A stretch of 64,000 bases of DNA from Spirochaetota bacterium (lineage in GTDB: Bacteria; Spirochaetota; UBA4802; UBA5368): positions 1 to 64,000 of the forward strand of contig SCSX01000037.1 in assembly GCA_004297825.1 (NCBI GenBank), read 5' to 3'. The notes under the pieces are model-generated. The model was not told the DNA's origin. It saw only the letters and a program-made list of their open reading frames with translations, and searched no databases. The translations under genes were made by a program, and so were the position numbers. The first letter of the stretch is position 1, and every line of letters begins with the position of its first letter. Shown piece by piece: positions 35,269 to 45,000 of this stretch.

Positions 35269-36303
35269 CTAATTGCCGGAGGGCGAGGTGACCTTGTCGA
35301 GGCGCGACTTGAGGGAATAATAGGCCGCCTTGGCCTCGTCGCGCACATTGTGATTCTTGTCATGGAGCGCCTTCTCGATCCCGGCAAGCGACGCCGGATC
35401 GAAGAGCTTTTCGAGCGCCTTCACGACCTCGATACGGACGTCGAAGTACGGATCGTCCAGAAGCTTTTTGACCATCTCGACGGCCGACTTCTCCCTGAGA
35501 AGGCCGACCGCGCGCACCGCCTCGATGCGTACATTTTTGTACTCGTCGAGGCAGGCTTTCTTTACGAGCGGAACGCCTTCCTTAATTTTGAGCTGGCCTA
35601 TCTGCCGCAGGGTTTCCCGTCGTGTGAATTCACCCTCGGTCATGCGCTTGACGAGCAGCATGAAGGGCGCGTCATTGAGCGCGTTCATGGCGCGGGCGGT
35701 GGCGATTTTCCTGAGCGCGTCCTGGGCCCCCTTGCGGACCTCCGAGTGATTGTCAACGAGGGCGCCTATGAGGGGCGACGTGGCGGCGTCCTCGCCTATC
35801 TCCCCCAGCGATTTCGCCGATTGCAGGCGAATCTGGTAGCTCGCGTCGTCGAGCTGTTCCACGAGGTGCACCACCGAATACTTGTCCCTGATCGCGCCCA
35901 TGGTCTTGATCGCCTCGATCTTCACCATGGGCTTCTTGTCGCACAGCGCCAGGTACATTATTTTTGATATCTCGAGGTCGTCCGTGCGCCCGCGCCCCGC
36001 GAGGATGCGGAGCGCCTCGATCTTGTCGCGCTGGGAACCCGATACGATGACGTTTTTCAGATTTTCGACTATTCCGGGCTCGCCCAGCTCGCCGAACTTG
36101 AGGGTCGCGATGGCCCGAACCTTGGGATCCTTGTCTTTAAGCAGCTTTCTTATTTCGACGAGCACCCTTTCGTCGGGACTCTTCGCCAGCGCCAGGAATG
36201 ACTGCAAGCGTACGTCGGCCTTCCGGTGCGAGAGACATTTCAATAACCCGTCCGTGTCCCCGCTTTCGATCAGCGTGTCAATATTCGGTCCGAAAAGTCC
36301 CAT
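35269..36303 (-). CDS. HEAT-repeat protein
   Basis: A 344-aa cytosolic protein built almost wholly of HEAT/PBS-lyase-type helical repeats of about 31-36 residues, recurring as KVRAIATLKFGELGEPG, YQIRLQSAKSLGEIGEDA, KNVRIEAVRAVGLLREK and FDVRIEVVKALEKL. These are protein-binding scaffolds; no enzymatic residues seen. It lies between selB and coaX on the same strand. Partner unknown. Confidence 0.82.
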   Translation of the reverse strand: MGLFGPNIDTLIESGDTDGLLKCLSHRKADVRLQSFLALAKSPDERVLVEIRKLLKDKDPKVRAIATLKFGELGEPGIVENLKNVIVSGSQRDKIEALRILAGRGRTDDLEISKIMYLALCDKKPMVKIEAIKTMGAIRDKYSVVHLVEQLDDASYQIRLQSAKSLGEIGEDAATSPLIGALVDNHSEVRKGAQDALRKIATARAMNALNDAPFMLLVKRMTEGEFTRRETLRQIGQLKIKEGVPLVKKACLDEYKNVRIEAVRAVGLLREKSAVEMVKKLLDDPYFDVRIEVVKALEKLFDPASLAGIEKALHDKNHNVRDEAKAAYYSLKSRLDKVTSPSGN

Positions 36304-36377
36304 AGAGCTTCCCCAGTGAGGTTTAATGTACGGTCCAATCCATATTAGCAGGAGCGCGCCGGGCGAGTCAATATTAA

Positions 36378-38201
36378 TTACGCCTTCATCCGGAAGTCCC
36401 CGATGCGCTTCAGGAGCCCCTCGGTCTCCATGCGGTTCAGGAAGGGTATGATATACTTCCGCGAAAATCCGGTGGCCTCCTTGGCTTCCGGTATGGTGAT
36501 CTTGTCCCGTCCCTCGAAGAGCTTCATGACGCGCCCCTTGAGTTCGTCGTACACGGCGCGATGGAGCACGATATTTCCGTCAAGGCTCACGAGAAAACCG
36601 AGCCGCACCAGCTCCCTCACCTGTTTTTTTTCCGCCTCGGCGGGCAGGCGGTCAAGCTCCACGCCCTCCGCGCCGCGGGCGCGCGCCTGCTCGAGGGCGC
36701 GCGTGCGTTCGGGGGAGAGCGTATCGGCGGTGATCGCGTCGCCGGCAAAGTAGCGGCCGTCCTTCTCCACCATGCTGTGCCGCTCCATGACGCGCGGCAT
36801 GAGCGCCCGGCAAATCTCCTCGCCTATCCTGACGCGCCCGGCAATCTCCTGGAGGTTGGGTCCCACGGTCGCCCCCACGGCCTGGACAATCGCGGCCAGC
36901 GCCTCCTCCGCGAAAACGGCGTCCACCAGAAGTCCGTCGAGCGCGAGCACCTTCCCGGAGGCGATGAGCGTATCGGCGAGGGTCGCGAGGTGCTTCTCGC
37001 TGTCGGGAAACATGCGGAGAAACGCGGCGCGCGGCATGGACCTCGCCGCGGCGATGATGAAATACGCGGTCTCCTCCCTAGAAAATGCGCCCAGCAGGGG
37101 AAGCAGTCCTTTCACCCGCTTGCGGTCGGACGCGTCTCCCGCGCCGGTCAGCACGACCGATCCGCCGCCGATTATCCTGAATCCCCCGGGATTCGTAAGA
37201 ATGAACGGCTGGCCGGGATAGAAGTACCAGGGCTCGTCGAACTTGACGCGCGCCGGAAACACCCCGGCTCCCTCCGGGGGCGCATCGGCGAGGATAAGCC
37301 GTCCCTTCACGGTCGTGGTGCCGATAAGCACCTCGATCCCCATGTTGTTTTTCACCGCGCGGCGCTTTTCCAGGAGCTCGATGCGCGCGAGGATCTCCCC
37401 CGATTCCGCGAAGAAATTTTGGCGCACTACGACATGACCGCGCCCCACCTCCTCGGTCGAAACGCCCGTGAGATTCAGGGCGGTGCGCTGGGAGGGGACG
37501 CCCTCCTGCATCTCGTGGTAATGGCTTTCGATCTTTTTAACGCGGACCGGGCGCGCGCCGGGGAGCAGGGTGAGCTCGTCGTTTTCGCGGAAGACGCCGT
37601 TTTTAAGGGTGCCGGTGACCACCGTCCCGAAGCCCTTTGAGGCGAAGACGCGATCCACGTACAGGTAGGGCCTGTCGGCGTTAGCCGCGCGGGGGAGCTT
37701 GCGGAGGTTTTTCAGGATCACCTCCTTCAGGTCCGCCACGCCCTCGCACGTCTTCGAGGAGACCTTCACGATGTCCGATCCCGCATAACGCGTACCCGCG
37801 AGCTTCTCTTCCACCTCGGCCTGGACGAAGGCGATCATCTCCGGGTCGGCGGCGTCGATCTTGTTGAGGGCGACCACCATGCGCTCCACGCCCAGGAGCG
37901 AGAGCACGCGGAAATGGTCCTCGGTCTGGGGCATCCAGCCGTCGTCCACGGCGACCACGAGGATCGCGAGGTCCACCCCCCAGGCGCCGGCAACCATGTT
38001 GCGGATGAAGCGCTCGTGACCCGGCACGTCGATCACGCTCACGGTCCCGAACTTCGGGTACTCGATCTGCGCGAAGCCTATGTCGATGGTCATCTCGCGC
38101 GCCTTTTCCTCGGGGAGCCGGTCGCAGTCTATGCCGGTGAGCGCGCGGATGAGGCTCGTCTTGCCGTGGTCGATGTGCCCGGAGGTGCCGACGATGTACA
38201 T
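36378..38201 (-). CDS. selB: Selenocysteine-specific elongation factor SelB
   Basis: A 607-aa GTPase that delivers Sec-tRNA to UGA codons marked by a SECIS hairpin. G1 [14 protein letters not shown] (5-18), G3 DVPGHERFI (about 57-65) and G4 NKID are present. The G-domain switch has the SelB-type [10 protein letters not shown]-Tu-like domains 2-3 follow, then winged-helix repeats that bind SECIS (about 390-607). The ATG shares a base with the selA stop (TAATG). The longer upstream open frame is a shadow of selA. Confidence 0.94.
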   Translation of the reverse strand: MYIVGTSGHIDHGKTSLIRALTGIDCDRLPEEKAREMTIDIGFAQIEYPKFGTVSVIDVPGHERFIRNMVAGAWGVDLAILVVAVDDGWMPQTEDHFRVLSLLGVERMVVALNKIDAADPEMIAFVQAEVEEKLAGTRYAGSDIVKVSSKTCEGVADLKEVILKNLRKLPRAANADRPYLYVDRVFASKGFGTVVTGTLKNGVFRENDELTLLPGARPVRVKKIESHYHEMQEGVPSQRTALNLTGVSTEEVGRGHVVVRQNFFAESGEILARIELLEKRRAVKNNMGIEVLIGTTTVKGRLILADAPPEGAGVFPARVKFDEPWYFYPGQPFILTNPGGFRIIGGGSVVLTGAGDASDRKRVKGLLPLLGAFSREETAYFIIAAARSMPRAAFLRMFPDSEKHLATLADTLIASGKVLALDGLLVDAVFAEEALAAIVQAVGATVGPNLQEIAGRVRIGEEICRALMPRVMERHSMVEKDGRYFAGDAITADTLSPERTRALEQARARGAEGVELDRLPAEAEKKQVRELVRLGFLVSLDGNIVLHRAVYDELKGRVMKLFEGRDKITIPEAKEATGFSRKYIIPFLNRMETEGLLKRIGDFRMKA

Positions 38202-39586
38202 TATGCGCCGTCGCGGGGCAGGATGGAATCGACCCCCGCGGCGAGGTCGGGGATGTCGGCGGGAAACAGCGTGCGGAAATCCAGGGTGAACACGCCCTCG
38301 TCGATATAGCCGATCACCGGCGGCGTGAGCGCGACCAGCGCGTCCGAGACCGACTCGGCGCTCATGCCGGGGATCTCGATGCGCACGCCCTCGCTGCGCA
38401 GCACCATCGTGGGAAGCGAACCTCCGCCAAAGGCGCTCGAGAGCGGCGATTTGCGGATGCACGTTTTTTTGGCGGGTGATTTCAACAGCTTCATGAAGCG
38501 TGCGATTTTCCGGTCGAGCTCGTGCGCGTCCTGAAATATGGCGTCCCAGGCGGGAACCTTCGCGTGTTCTCCGTTCATGTGGGCGATGAGCGTCTCTTGA
38601 AGTATGAAATACGTCACCTTGTCGACCCTGAGCATGCGCATGAGCGGATGCGTGCGCAGCTTCGCGATGAGATCGGCGCGCCCCACGATGAAGCCCGCCT
38701 GGCATCCGCCCAGGAGCTTGTCCCCGCTGAAGCACACGAGATCGGCGCCCTGGCTCATCTCGTAGGCCACGGTGGGTTCGAAGCTCGCAGGAAGCCTGTC
38801 GTCGAAGACGAGGTTCCCGCTCCCCAGGTCGCGCACCAGGAGAATCCCCTCGCGCTTGAGGGTCGATAATTCCTTAATGGAAGGAATGCTGGAAAATCCC
38901 CGTATCCTGAAATTGGACTGATGGGCCGAAAACAGCATGGCCGTATCGTCCCCGATCGCGGCGCGGTAGTCCTCGAGCTCGGTGATGTTGGTGGTGCCCA
39001 CCTCCACGAGCCGGGCCCCCGTTTCGCGCATGATGTCGGGGATGCGGAAGCCGCCCCCTATCTGGATGAGCTCGCCCCGCGAGACGATGACCTCGCGTCC
39101 CGCCCCGAACCGGCGCAGCAGAAGGTATACGCTCGATGCGTTGTTGTTGACGATAAGCGCGTCCTGCGCGCCGGTGAGGTGCGCGATAAGCTCCTCGGCG
39201 AAGCCGCCGCGCTTGCCGCGTTTTTTTTCCGGGAGGTAGTACTCCAGGTTGCAGTAGCCCGAAAGCTCCGCGGCCAGCCGGTCGAGCACCTCGCGCGAAA
39301 GGGGCGCGCGTCCCAGGTTGGTGTGCAGGATCACCCCCGTGCCGTTGATCACTCGTTGCAGCTTCTCGCGGCTGCGCGCCGCGCAGCGTTCCACTACGGC
39401 CGCGTAGATATCCCCCGCGGGCAACCCGGGATTTTCGCGGAGGCCGGCCCGGTAGCGCGTGATCTCCTCGCGCACCACCCCCACCACGATCTCGCGTCCC
39501 AGGACGGGCACCCACGCGCGCACGTCCTCGCGATCGATCACGCGCTCCACCTGGGGGATGTTCCTGAAGGCTTCGGACGTTTCCAT
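38201..39586 (-). CDS. selA: L-seryl-tRNA(Sec) selenium transferase
   Basis: A 461-aa PLP enzyme converting Ser-tRNA(Sec) to Sec-tRNA(Sec) with selenophosphate. [18 protein letters not shown] (about 80-97), [16 protein letters not shown] and the PLP-lysine segment [18 protein letters not shown] are characteristic. The ATG at 39586, with GAGGTG just upstream, lies 12 bases after the tRNA-Sec gene; a longer in-frame start would cross the tRNA. Forms a selC-selA-selB transcription unit. Confidence 0.95.
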   Translation of the reverse strand: METSEAFRNIPQVERVIDREDVRAWVPVLGREIVVGVVREEITRYRAGLRENPGLPAGDIYAAVVERCAARSREKLQRVINGTGVILHTNLGRAPLSREVLDRLAAELSGYCNLEYYLPEKKRGKRGGFAEELIAHLTGAQDALIVNNNASSVYLLLRRFGAGREVIVSRGELIQIGGGFRIPDIMRETGARLVEVGTTNITELEDYRAAIGDDTAMLFSAHQSNFRIRGFSSIPSIKELSTLKREGILLVRDLGSGNLVFDDRLPASFEPTVAYEMSQGADLVCFSGDKLLGGCQAGFIVGRADLIAKLRTHPLMRMLRVDKVTYFILQETLIAHMNGEHAKVPAWDAIFQDAHELDRKIARFMKLLKSPAKKTCIRKSPLSSAFGGGSLPTMVLRSEGVRIEIPGMSAESVSDALVALTPPVIGYIDEGVFTLDFRTLFPADIPDLAAGVDSILPRDGA

Positions 39587-39598
39587 GGCACCTCGATG

Positions 39599-39688
39599 CG
39601 GAAGGGGCAGGAATCGAACCTGCCGCTGCAATAAATTGCAGCCTACGGTTTTGAAGACCGCGGAGACCACCGGATCCCATCCTCTTCC
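39599..39688 (-). tRNA. selC: tRNA-Sec (anticodon UCA)
   Basis: A 90-base tRNA with the oversize shape of bacterial tRNA-Sec. The anticodon loop is CTTCAAA (TCA). The 7-bp long variable arm is GCTGCAA/TTGCAGC with loop TTTA. The T arm is GCAGG-TTCGATT-CCTGC. The acceptor starts GGAAGAGG and ends CCTTCC plus discriminator G. CCA is not encoded. By hand pairing, acceptor position 6 is an A-C mismatch. It lies directly upstream of selA on the same strand and has its own promoter. Confidence 0.93.
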
Positions 39689-39705
39689 AGTAAAACTAAT
39701 TTCGA

Positions 39706-39734
39706 GAAATATCGTCCGGCGAGCCCTATGTCAA
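39706..39734 (-). promoter_or_regulatory. Promoter of the selC-selA-selB unit
   Basis: Minus strand TTGACA (39734-39729), 17-base spacer, TATTTC (39711-39706). Transcription would start near 39699, about 11 bases before the mature tRNA 5' end. Confidence 0.65.
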
Positions 39735-39888
39735 TACATTAATGGCCAGCACCGGGCAGCACGGGCCGCGCTTTTTCCCAAGTCCCGGCACGCATGGGCA
39801 AAAAATGAATGACGAATACAGGGGTCTGATATACGGTGCGTGAGTACGTGCCCGCGCCGCCGCAAGCATGCCCGTCCCGGAGGAAGCC

Positions 39889-41472
39889 ATGAAAGCCGCA
39901 GGAAAAAAAGCCACGACCGAATACATACTCTCCATAGACGTCGGCACCCAGTCGATTCGCGCAATCCTGATCGACCCGAGCGGGAAGGAGCACGATATCG
40001 TCAAGACGCCTATCGAACCCTATTTTTCCGCGCAGCCGGGATGGGCCGAACAGGACCCCGAGTATTACTGGAAGACCCTCTGCCTCACCTGCAAAAAGCT
40101 CATCGCGCGCAACCGCGCGAAGGTGTCGGCGATACGCGGCGCGACCATCACCACACAGCGCTGCACCATGATCAACCTCGACGAAAATGGAAAGGTGCTG
40201 CGCCCTGCGATCGTGTGGCTGGACCAGCGGCGCGCGCAGAAGGAATCGTGGCCCAATCCCCTCTTAAAGATGGCACTTTCGGCGATCAAGATCGGCGAGG
40301 TCGTGGATGCGGGCATCACGGACTGCGAGGCGAACTGGATCCGTCAGAACCAGCCGGAGATCTGGGAAAAAACCCGCAAATTCCTGTTCCTGTCAGGATT
40401 TCTCATCCACAGGCTCACCGGCGAATACCGCGACTCGACGGGAAACATCGTGGGATACGTACCCTTCGATTACAAGAATTTTGAATGGGCGAAGCCCTCG
40501 GATTTGAAGTGGAATATGTTTCCCATGGACAGGGACATCCTCCCCGACCTGGTGCACCCGTCCGAGACGCTGGGCACCGTGTCGAAGAAGGCAGCCGCCG
40601 CGACCGGGCTTCCCCTGGGGCTCCCGCTTATCGCCGCCGCGGCCGACAAGGCCTGCGAGGTCCTGGGATCCGGCTGCCTCTCGCCGGAGATCGCGTGCCT
40701 CTCCTACGGCACCACCGCGACCGTCGAAACCACCAACTCCAAGTACGTCGAGATCGTACCCTTTATCCCGCCCTACCCGAGCGCGGTGCCGGGTGCCTAC
40801 AACACCGAGGTGATGATCTACCGCGGCTTCTGGATGGTGAGCTGGTTCAAGCGGGAGTTCGGTATGCGCGAGGAGCTCATCGCGAAGAAGAAAAAAATTT
40901 CCCCCGAGGCGCTTTTCGACAAGCTGGTCGCCGATATACCCCCCGGCTCGATGGGGCTCGTCCTCCAGCCCTACTGGTCTCCCGGGCTCAAGGTGCCGGG
41001 GCCCGAGGCGAAGGGCGCGGTGATCGGGTTTGGCGACGTGCATACACGGGTACACATTTATCGCGCGATCCTCGAAGGCCTCGCGTACGCCCTCAAGGAA
41101 GGCATGCAGCGGACCGAGAAGCGCAACGGCGTGAAGATCGAGAGGCTGCGCGTGTCGGGCGGGGGCTCCCAGAGCGAGGTCGCCATGCAGCTCACCGCCG
41201 ATATTTTCGACCTCCCGGCGGAAAGGCCTCACACCTACGAGACCTCCGCGCTGGGCGCGGCGATCGACGCCGCCGTGGGCCTAAAGATCCACCCCGACTT
41301 CAAGACTGCCGTTGCGCACATGACCCGCATAGGCAAGGTGTTCGAGCCCATCGCGAAAAACCGCGACATCTACCGCGCGCTGTACGAGCGTGTGTACACA
41401 AGGCTCTACGACCGGATGAAGCCGTTATACGACGATATCCGGGAAATTACGGGGTATCCGCCAAAACGGTAG
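39889..41472 (+). CDS. FGGY-family carbohydrate kinase
   Basis: A 527-aa ATP-dependent sugar/polyol kinase with two ASKHA domains: ILSIDVGTQSIRAILIDPSG (near the start), GATITTQRCTMINLDENGK, WLDQRR (substrate region), and the C-terminal LRVSGGGSQSEVAMQLTADI and ETSALGAAIDAAVG. These match xylulokinase/glycerol-kinase relatives. The substrate is not decidable, and no transporter or isomerase sits beside it. The ATG at 39889 has GGAGG 6 bases upstream; an in-frame ATG 7 codons earlier has none. Confidence 0.88.
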   Translation: MKAAGKKATTEYILSIDVGTQSIRAILIDPSGKEHDIVKTPIEPYFSAQPGWAEQDPEYYWKTLCLTCKKLIARNRAKVSAIRGATITTQRCTMINLDENGKVLRPAIVWLDQRRAQKESWPNPLLKMALSAIKIGEVVDAGITDCEANWIRQNQPEIWEKTRKFLFLSGFLIHRLTGEYRDSTGNIVGYVPFDYKNFEWAKPSDLKWNMFPMDRDILPDLVHPSETLGTVSKKAAAATGLPLGLPLIAAAADKACEVLGSGCLSPEIACLSYGTTATVETTNSKYVEIVPFIPPYPSAVPGAYNTEVMIYRGFWMVSWFKREFGMREELIAKKKKISPEALFDKLVADIPPGSMGLVLQPYWSPGLKVPGPEAKGAVIGFGDVHTRVHIYRAILEGLAYALKEGMQRTEKRNGVKIERLRVSGGGSQSEVAMQLTADIFDLPAERPHTYETSALGAAIDAAVGLKIHPDFKTAVAHMTRIGKVFEPIAKNRDIYRALYERVYTRLYDRMKPLYDDIREITGYPPKR

Positions 41473-41485
41473 GGGTGATATTTAT

Positions 41486-41514
41486 TTGACACCCGCGGGA
41501 TTGATCGTTATTCT
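41486..41514 (+). promoter_or_regulatory. Promoter of hicBA
   Basis: A perfect TTGACA (41486-41491), 17-base spacer and TATTCT (41509-41514). Transcription would begin about 41520-41522, two to six bases before the first plausible hicB start, predicting a leaderless or nearly leaderless mRNA. Confidence 0.6.
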
Positions 41515-41526
41515 ATGTCCATCATG

Positions 41527-41733
41527 ATGAACGAGATTATATTCTACATCGAAGAATCCCTGGACGGCGGGTTCGAAGCACGCGCCCTTGGGCAATCCAT
41601 TTACACCCAGGGGGAGGACATCGAAACGCTTAAAGCCAATATTATCGACGCGATAAAATGTCATTTCGAACCGGGAATGGCTCCGCAGGTGATAAAACTT
41701 CACTATGTACGGGAGGAGGCCATTGCCCTTTGA
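41527..41733 (+). CDS. hicB: HicB-family antitoxin
   Basis: A 68-aa protein with the short HicB (DUF1902-like) fold: MNEIIFYIEESLDGGFEARALGQSIYTQG in parts, then DAIKCHF. It lacks a C-terminal DNA-binding domain. It should neutralise the HicA ribonuclease encoded next. The antitoxin precedes the toxin, the less usual order. The start is chosen from the predicted transcription start: the ATG at 41515 lies on the -10 element's edge and is improbable; 41524 is also possible. Confidence 0.8.
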   Translation: MNEIIFYIEESLDGGFEARALGQSIYTQGEDIETLKANIIDAIKCHFEPGMAPQVIKLHYVREEAIAL

Positions 41734-41972
41734 AAATTCCCCGAGATGAAAGCGGGGAATCCCTTGTAAAACGATTATCCGCATTTGGCTATACGATTAC
41801 CCGTCAATCAGGGAGTCATATCAGGCTTTCGACCGCACAGAAAGGTGAACACCATATCACTATCCCGTCTCATGATCCGATAAAAATCGGGACCCTGAAT
41901 TCAATATTAAAGGATATCGCCTCTCATTTCCAGATATCAAAGGACGAACTAATTCAAACGTTGTGGGGTTAA
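41730..41972 (+). CDS. hicA: HicA-family mRNA interferase toxin
   Basis: An 80-aa double-stranded-RNA-binding-fold toxin that cleaves mRNA. The typical start (M/L)KIPRDESG, the catalytic His in RQSGSHIRLS (about 27-36), and the HHITIPSHDPIKIGTLNSIL block are all present. The start is a TTG overlapping the hicB TGA stop (TTGA), with GGAGGAGG upstream, so toxin translation is coupled to the antitoxin. A longer upstream frame is non-homologous. Confidence 0.88.
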   Translation: MKIPRDESGESLVKRLSAFGYTITRQSGSHIRLSTAQKGEHHITIPSHDPIKIGTLNSILKDIASHFQISKDELIQTLWG

Positions 41973-41996
41973 CGGCCGCGTCCGTAATGCGAAATA

Positions 41997-42047
41997 CGGC
42001 AATAAACGTAGAGACGTCCCGGCGGGACGTCTCTACGTTTATTGCCG
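41997..42047. repeat. Perfect palindromic repeat a (GTAGAGACG core)
   Basis: Two 24-base arms (41997-42020 and 42024-42047) are exact reverse complements around GGC. Each contains GTAGAGACG, the half-core shared with the palindromes near 47.9 and 52.5 kb. It lies in the short gap between hicA and the convergent hybrid kinase gene, where it could also act as a bidirectional transcription stop. Confidence 0.85.
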
Positions 42048-42076
42048 CATGATTTTTACGCTATCCCGGCGCGTTT

Positions 42077-45000
42077 TTATGTCCGCCGCCTCATTGCGAC
42101 CATGGTGATGTCGTCGTCGCTCATGCGGTTCTTCGCGTACTTCGTTCCCTTCATGCGGACGAGCACGTTTCTCAGGCACTCCTCCAGGTCCTCGCACTCG
42201 ACATTCTCCCCGAAGGCCTGGACGAGACGCTTGTCATCGTCGATCGCCGGCTTCCTCCGCTCCTCGCCGCGCTGCGCAAACGAAAAGTTTTCGAGTATAC
42301 CGTCCGTGTAGAGAAAGAGCGTGGCGCCCGGGGGGAAATCCGCCCGGCTCTCGTCGAACGCGAGGGTGCGGTTTATCCCGCAGATCGCCCCGTGCGGCTT
42401 GAGGTGGATAACGCCCTTCCCCGGCACATGTACGTACTGCTCGGGATGACCCGCCGAGCTCGCCGTCACCTCCCCGGCGTTAAGATCGACATCCGTGATG
42501 CTGCCCGTGAAGTACACCCGCGAATGCTGGAACTTGCTACAGAGCCGCTCGTTCAGGAAGGTGAAGACCTCCCCGGGCGAAAGGTCCGTGCGGCGGATGA
42601 GGTCGTACTCGGTGAGGATCGAGATGCAGTTGAACGAGGCGTTCACCCCGTGCCCCGTCGCGTCGATGATGAGGATGCGTATGCGCCCCGGGGCGTGCTC
42701 GTAGATGTCGTAGATGTCGCCCCCTATCGTGTAGAGTGGGTCGTAGTGGATAGCCGTCTCCAGGCGCTCCTGCGAGTCGATGCGCTTCATCATCATCTTC
42801 CCCACGAACAGGCGCGCCAGGTTCAGGTCCTCCATGAGGAGCTTCTCCCAGTCGCTCATCTTCGTGATCGCCTCGTTCAGCGTCGCGGTGCGCTCTAAAA
42901 GCGAAATTTCCAGATCTGTCGTCTTCGCCGACAGGTGCGACTTCACCCGGTCCTCCATCTGGAAGATGTAGCCGATCGCGAGCTGGTTCTCCACCCGCAC
43001 CAGGAGCTCTTTCGCGTTGTAGGGCTTGGTGATGTAGTCGTTTCCCCCGAAGATGAAGCCCTGCACCAGGTCGTTCAACTGTGCCCGCGCGCTCACCATG
43101 ATGATGGGGATGAACCGCACCGGGTTGTCCGTGCGGATGCGGAAGGCGACCTCGTAGCCGCTCATCCCCGGCAGCATGATGTCAAGGATCACGAGCGCCG
43201 GGATCTCCCGCGCGACGTGCTCCACCGCCTCCGGGCCGCTCGCGGCGGTACGCACCTCGTACTCCTCCGAGCCGAGTATGTCGGCAACGATTTTCAGATT
43301 CACGGGATCGTCGTCCACCGCGAGGATATAGCCGGGGCGGTGGCGCCCCGCCTCGCGCAGCTCCACGCGTACCTCGGGGATGGGCTCCTCTATCATGACG
43401 GGCGGGAGTATATCGGCGCGCGCGAGCTGGGTTCGGGAGACGCCGGCGATTCCCTGTGGTGGCTGGGCGGGGAGCCACACGTGGAACACGCTTCCTTTAC
43501 CTAAGGTGCTATCGGCCCACACCCTTCCCCCGTGCAGTTCCACGAGCCGTTTCGTGATGGGAAGCCCCAGGCCCGCCCCCTCATAGTGGCGCGTGGACGG
43601 GTCCTCCACCTGCTTGTAGGCGCTCCATATCTGGTTCAGGTCCTCCTTCCGGATGCCCGGCCCCGTGTCGCGCACCGAGACGAGGACGCCGCCGTTGTCC
43701 GTGCGCGCGCTCACCTCGACCTCGCCTTCCGGGGTGAACTTGATGGCGTTCCCTATGAGGTTCAGCATGATTTGCTCGAAGCGATGCTTGTCGCCCACTA
43801 TGGAGGGGAGGTCCTCCGGGACCGCGTGTGTGAGGCGCAGCGGCTTTTCACCCACGAGGCCCTGCGCGAGCGAGACGAGGCCCGCGATATGCTCGGGGAG
43901 GCGGATCTCCTCGATAAAGAGGTCGACCTTCCCCGCCTGGAGCTTGCTGAAATCGAGGATCTCGTTCACGAGCCCCGCGAGCCGCTCCGCGCTCCTCTTG
44001 ATAAGGCCCACGTTCTCGCGATGCTTCGCCGGCAGTGGCGCCTTCTTGTCGCGCTCCATGACCTCCGAGAGGCCTATAATCCCGTGAAGTGGCGTGCGCA
44101 GCTCGTGAGAGGTCGTGGCGAGGAAATCGTCCTTCATCTTATCGACGACCAGGAGCTCACCATGGGCGGATTCGAGTTCTGTGTGGACCTGGGCGAAGCG
44201 GGAGGCGAGGACGGAAGCGAAGACGAGAACCATGAAAAAAAATCCTTCTGCGGTATAATCGCGGGTAAAGATAAATACATTCAGGAAATGAAACATGCTA
44301 AGTAAAGAACAAATAGCCAGAACCAACATTCCGGTTAAAATCCGCATGGAGTAGGCTTTGCCTAATCTTTTACTACGGAAGGAAATCCATAGCCCATAAA
44401 CCAATACCAAGCCTATGCTCTGAATAAATGGTTCATAGAAATACTTGATATAATTCGAAGGACTTGAAAAATATATGCAATCGGCGAAAAGAAAAAGCAA
44501 TAAAAAGGCGTAGAAACTAAGTATAATATATGTTATTCTAAAAAGTGATTGTTTAAGAAACACATGGATGAATAAAATCAATAATGGCGGGATAAGAATT
44601 CCAATACCATATGTTAACAAGACATATACTTGTTGAGAATCGAAAATCCAAAGAGCGATTCCTTTATAACCAAGAATGAAAAGCCCAATTGATAACGCCA
44701 AGAGCGAAAAGACCAAGTAATATAAATCCCCTTTTCTATAGTTATAGTAAAGGAGGAAATAAACAAACAAAAACAAATCGATTGCTGCAAGGAAACAATA
44801 CCAGATAAAATTGATAAACCATTCACGCTGCAATACTTTATAGGGGCCAAATTTCACATAACGCTGAAATCCGGAGTTTCCGTTGAGAATACCAGTTCTA
44901 ATTGCTACTATATTAACGCCTTTTTTTTGAAATGAAACAGGCAACAACACAACTTCAGATTTACCAACGATTTCCGGATTTATTCCGCCGGCTTCAAACG

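Noticed and set aside
38202-38735. Upstream extension of selB to 38735
   Set aside because: It overlaps selA out of frame and is low-complexity Arg/His; the GTPase begins exactly at 38201.
39587-39670. N-terminal extension of SelA from a start at 39670
   Set aside because: The extension is encoded by the tRNA-Sec gene on the same strand; the ATG at 39586 with its ribosome site gives the family N-terminus.
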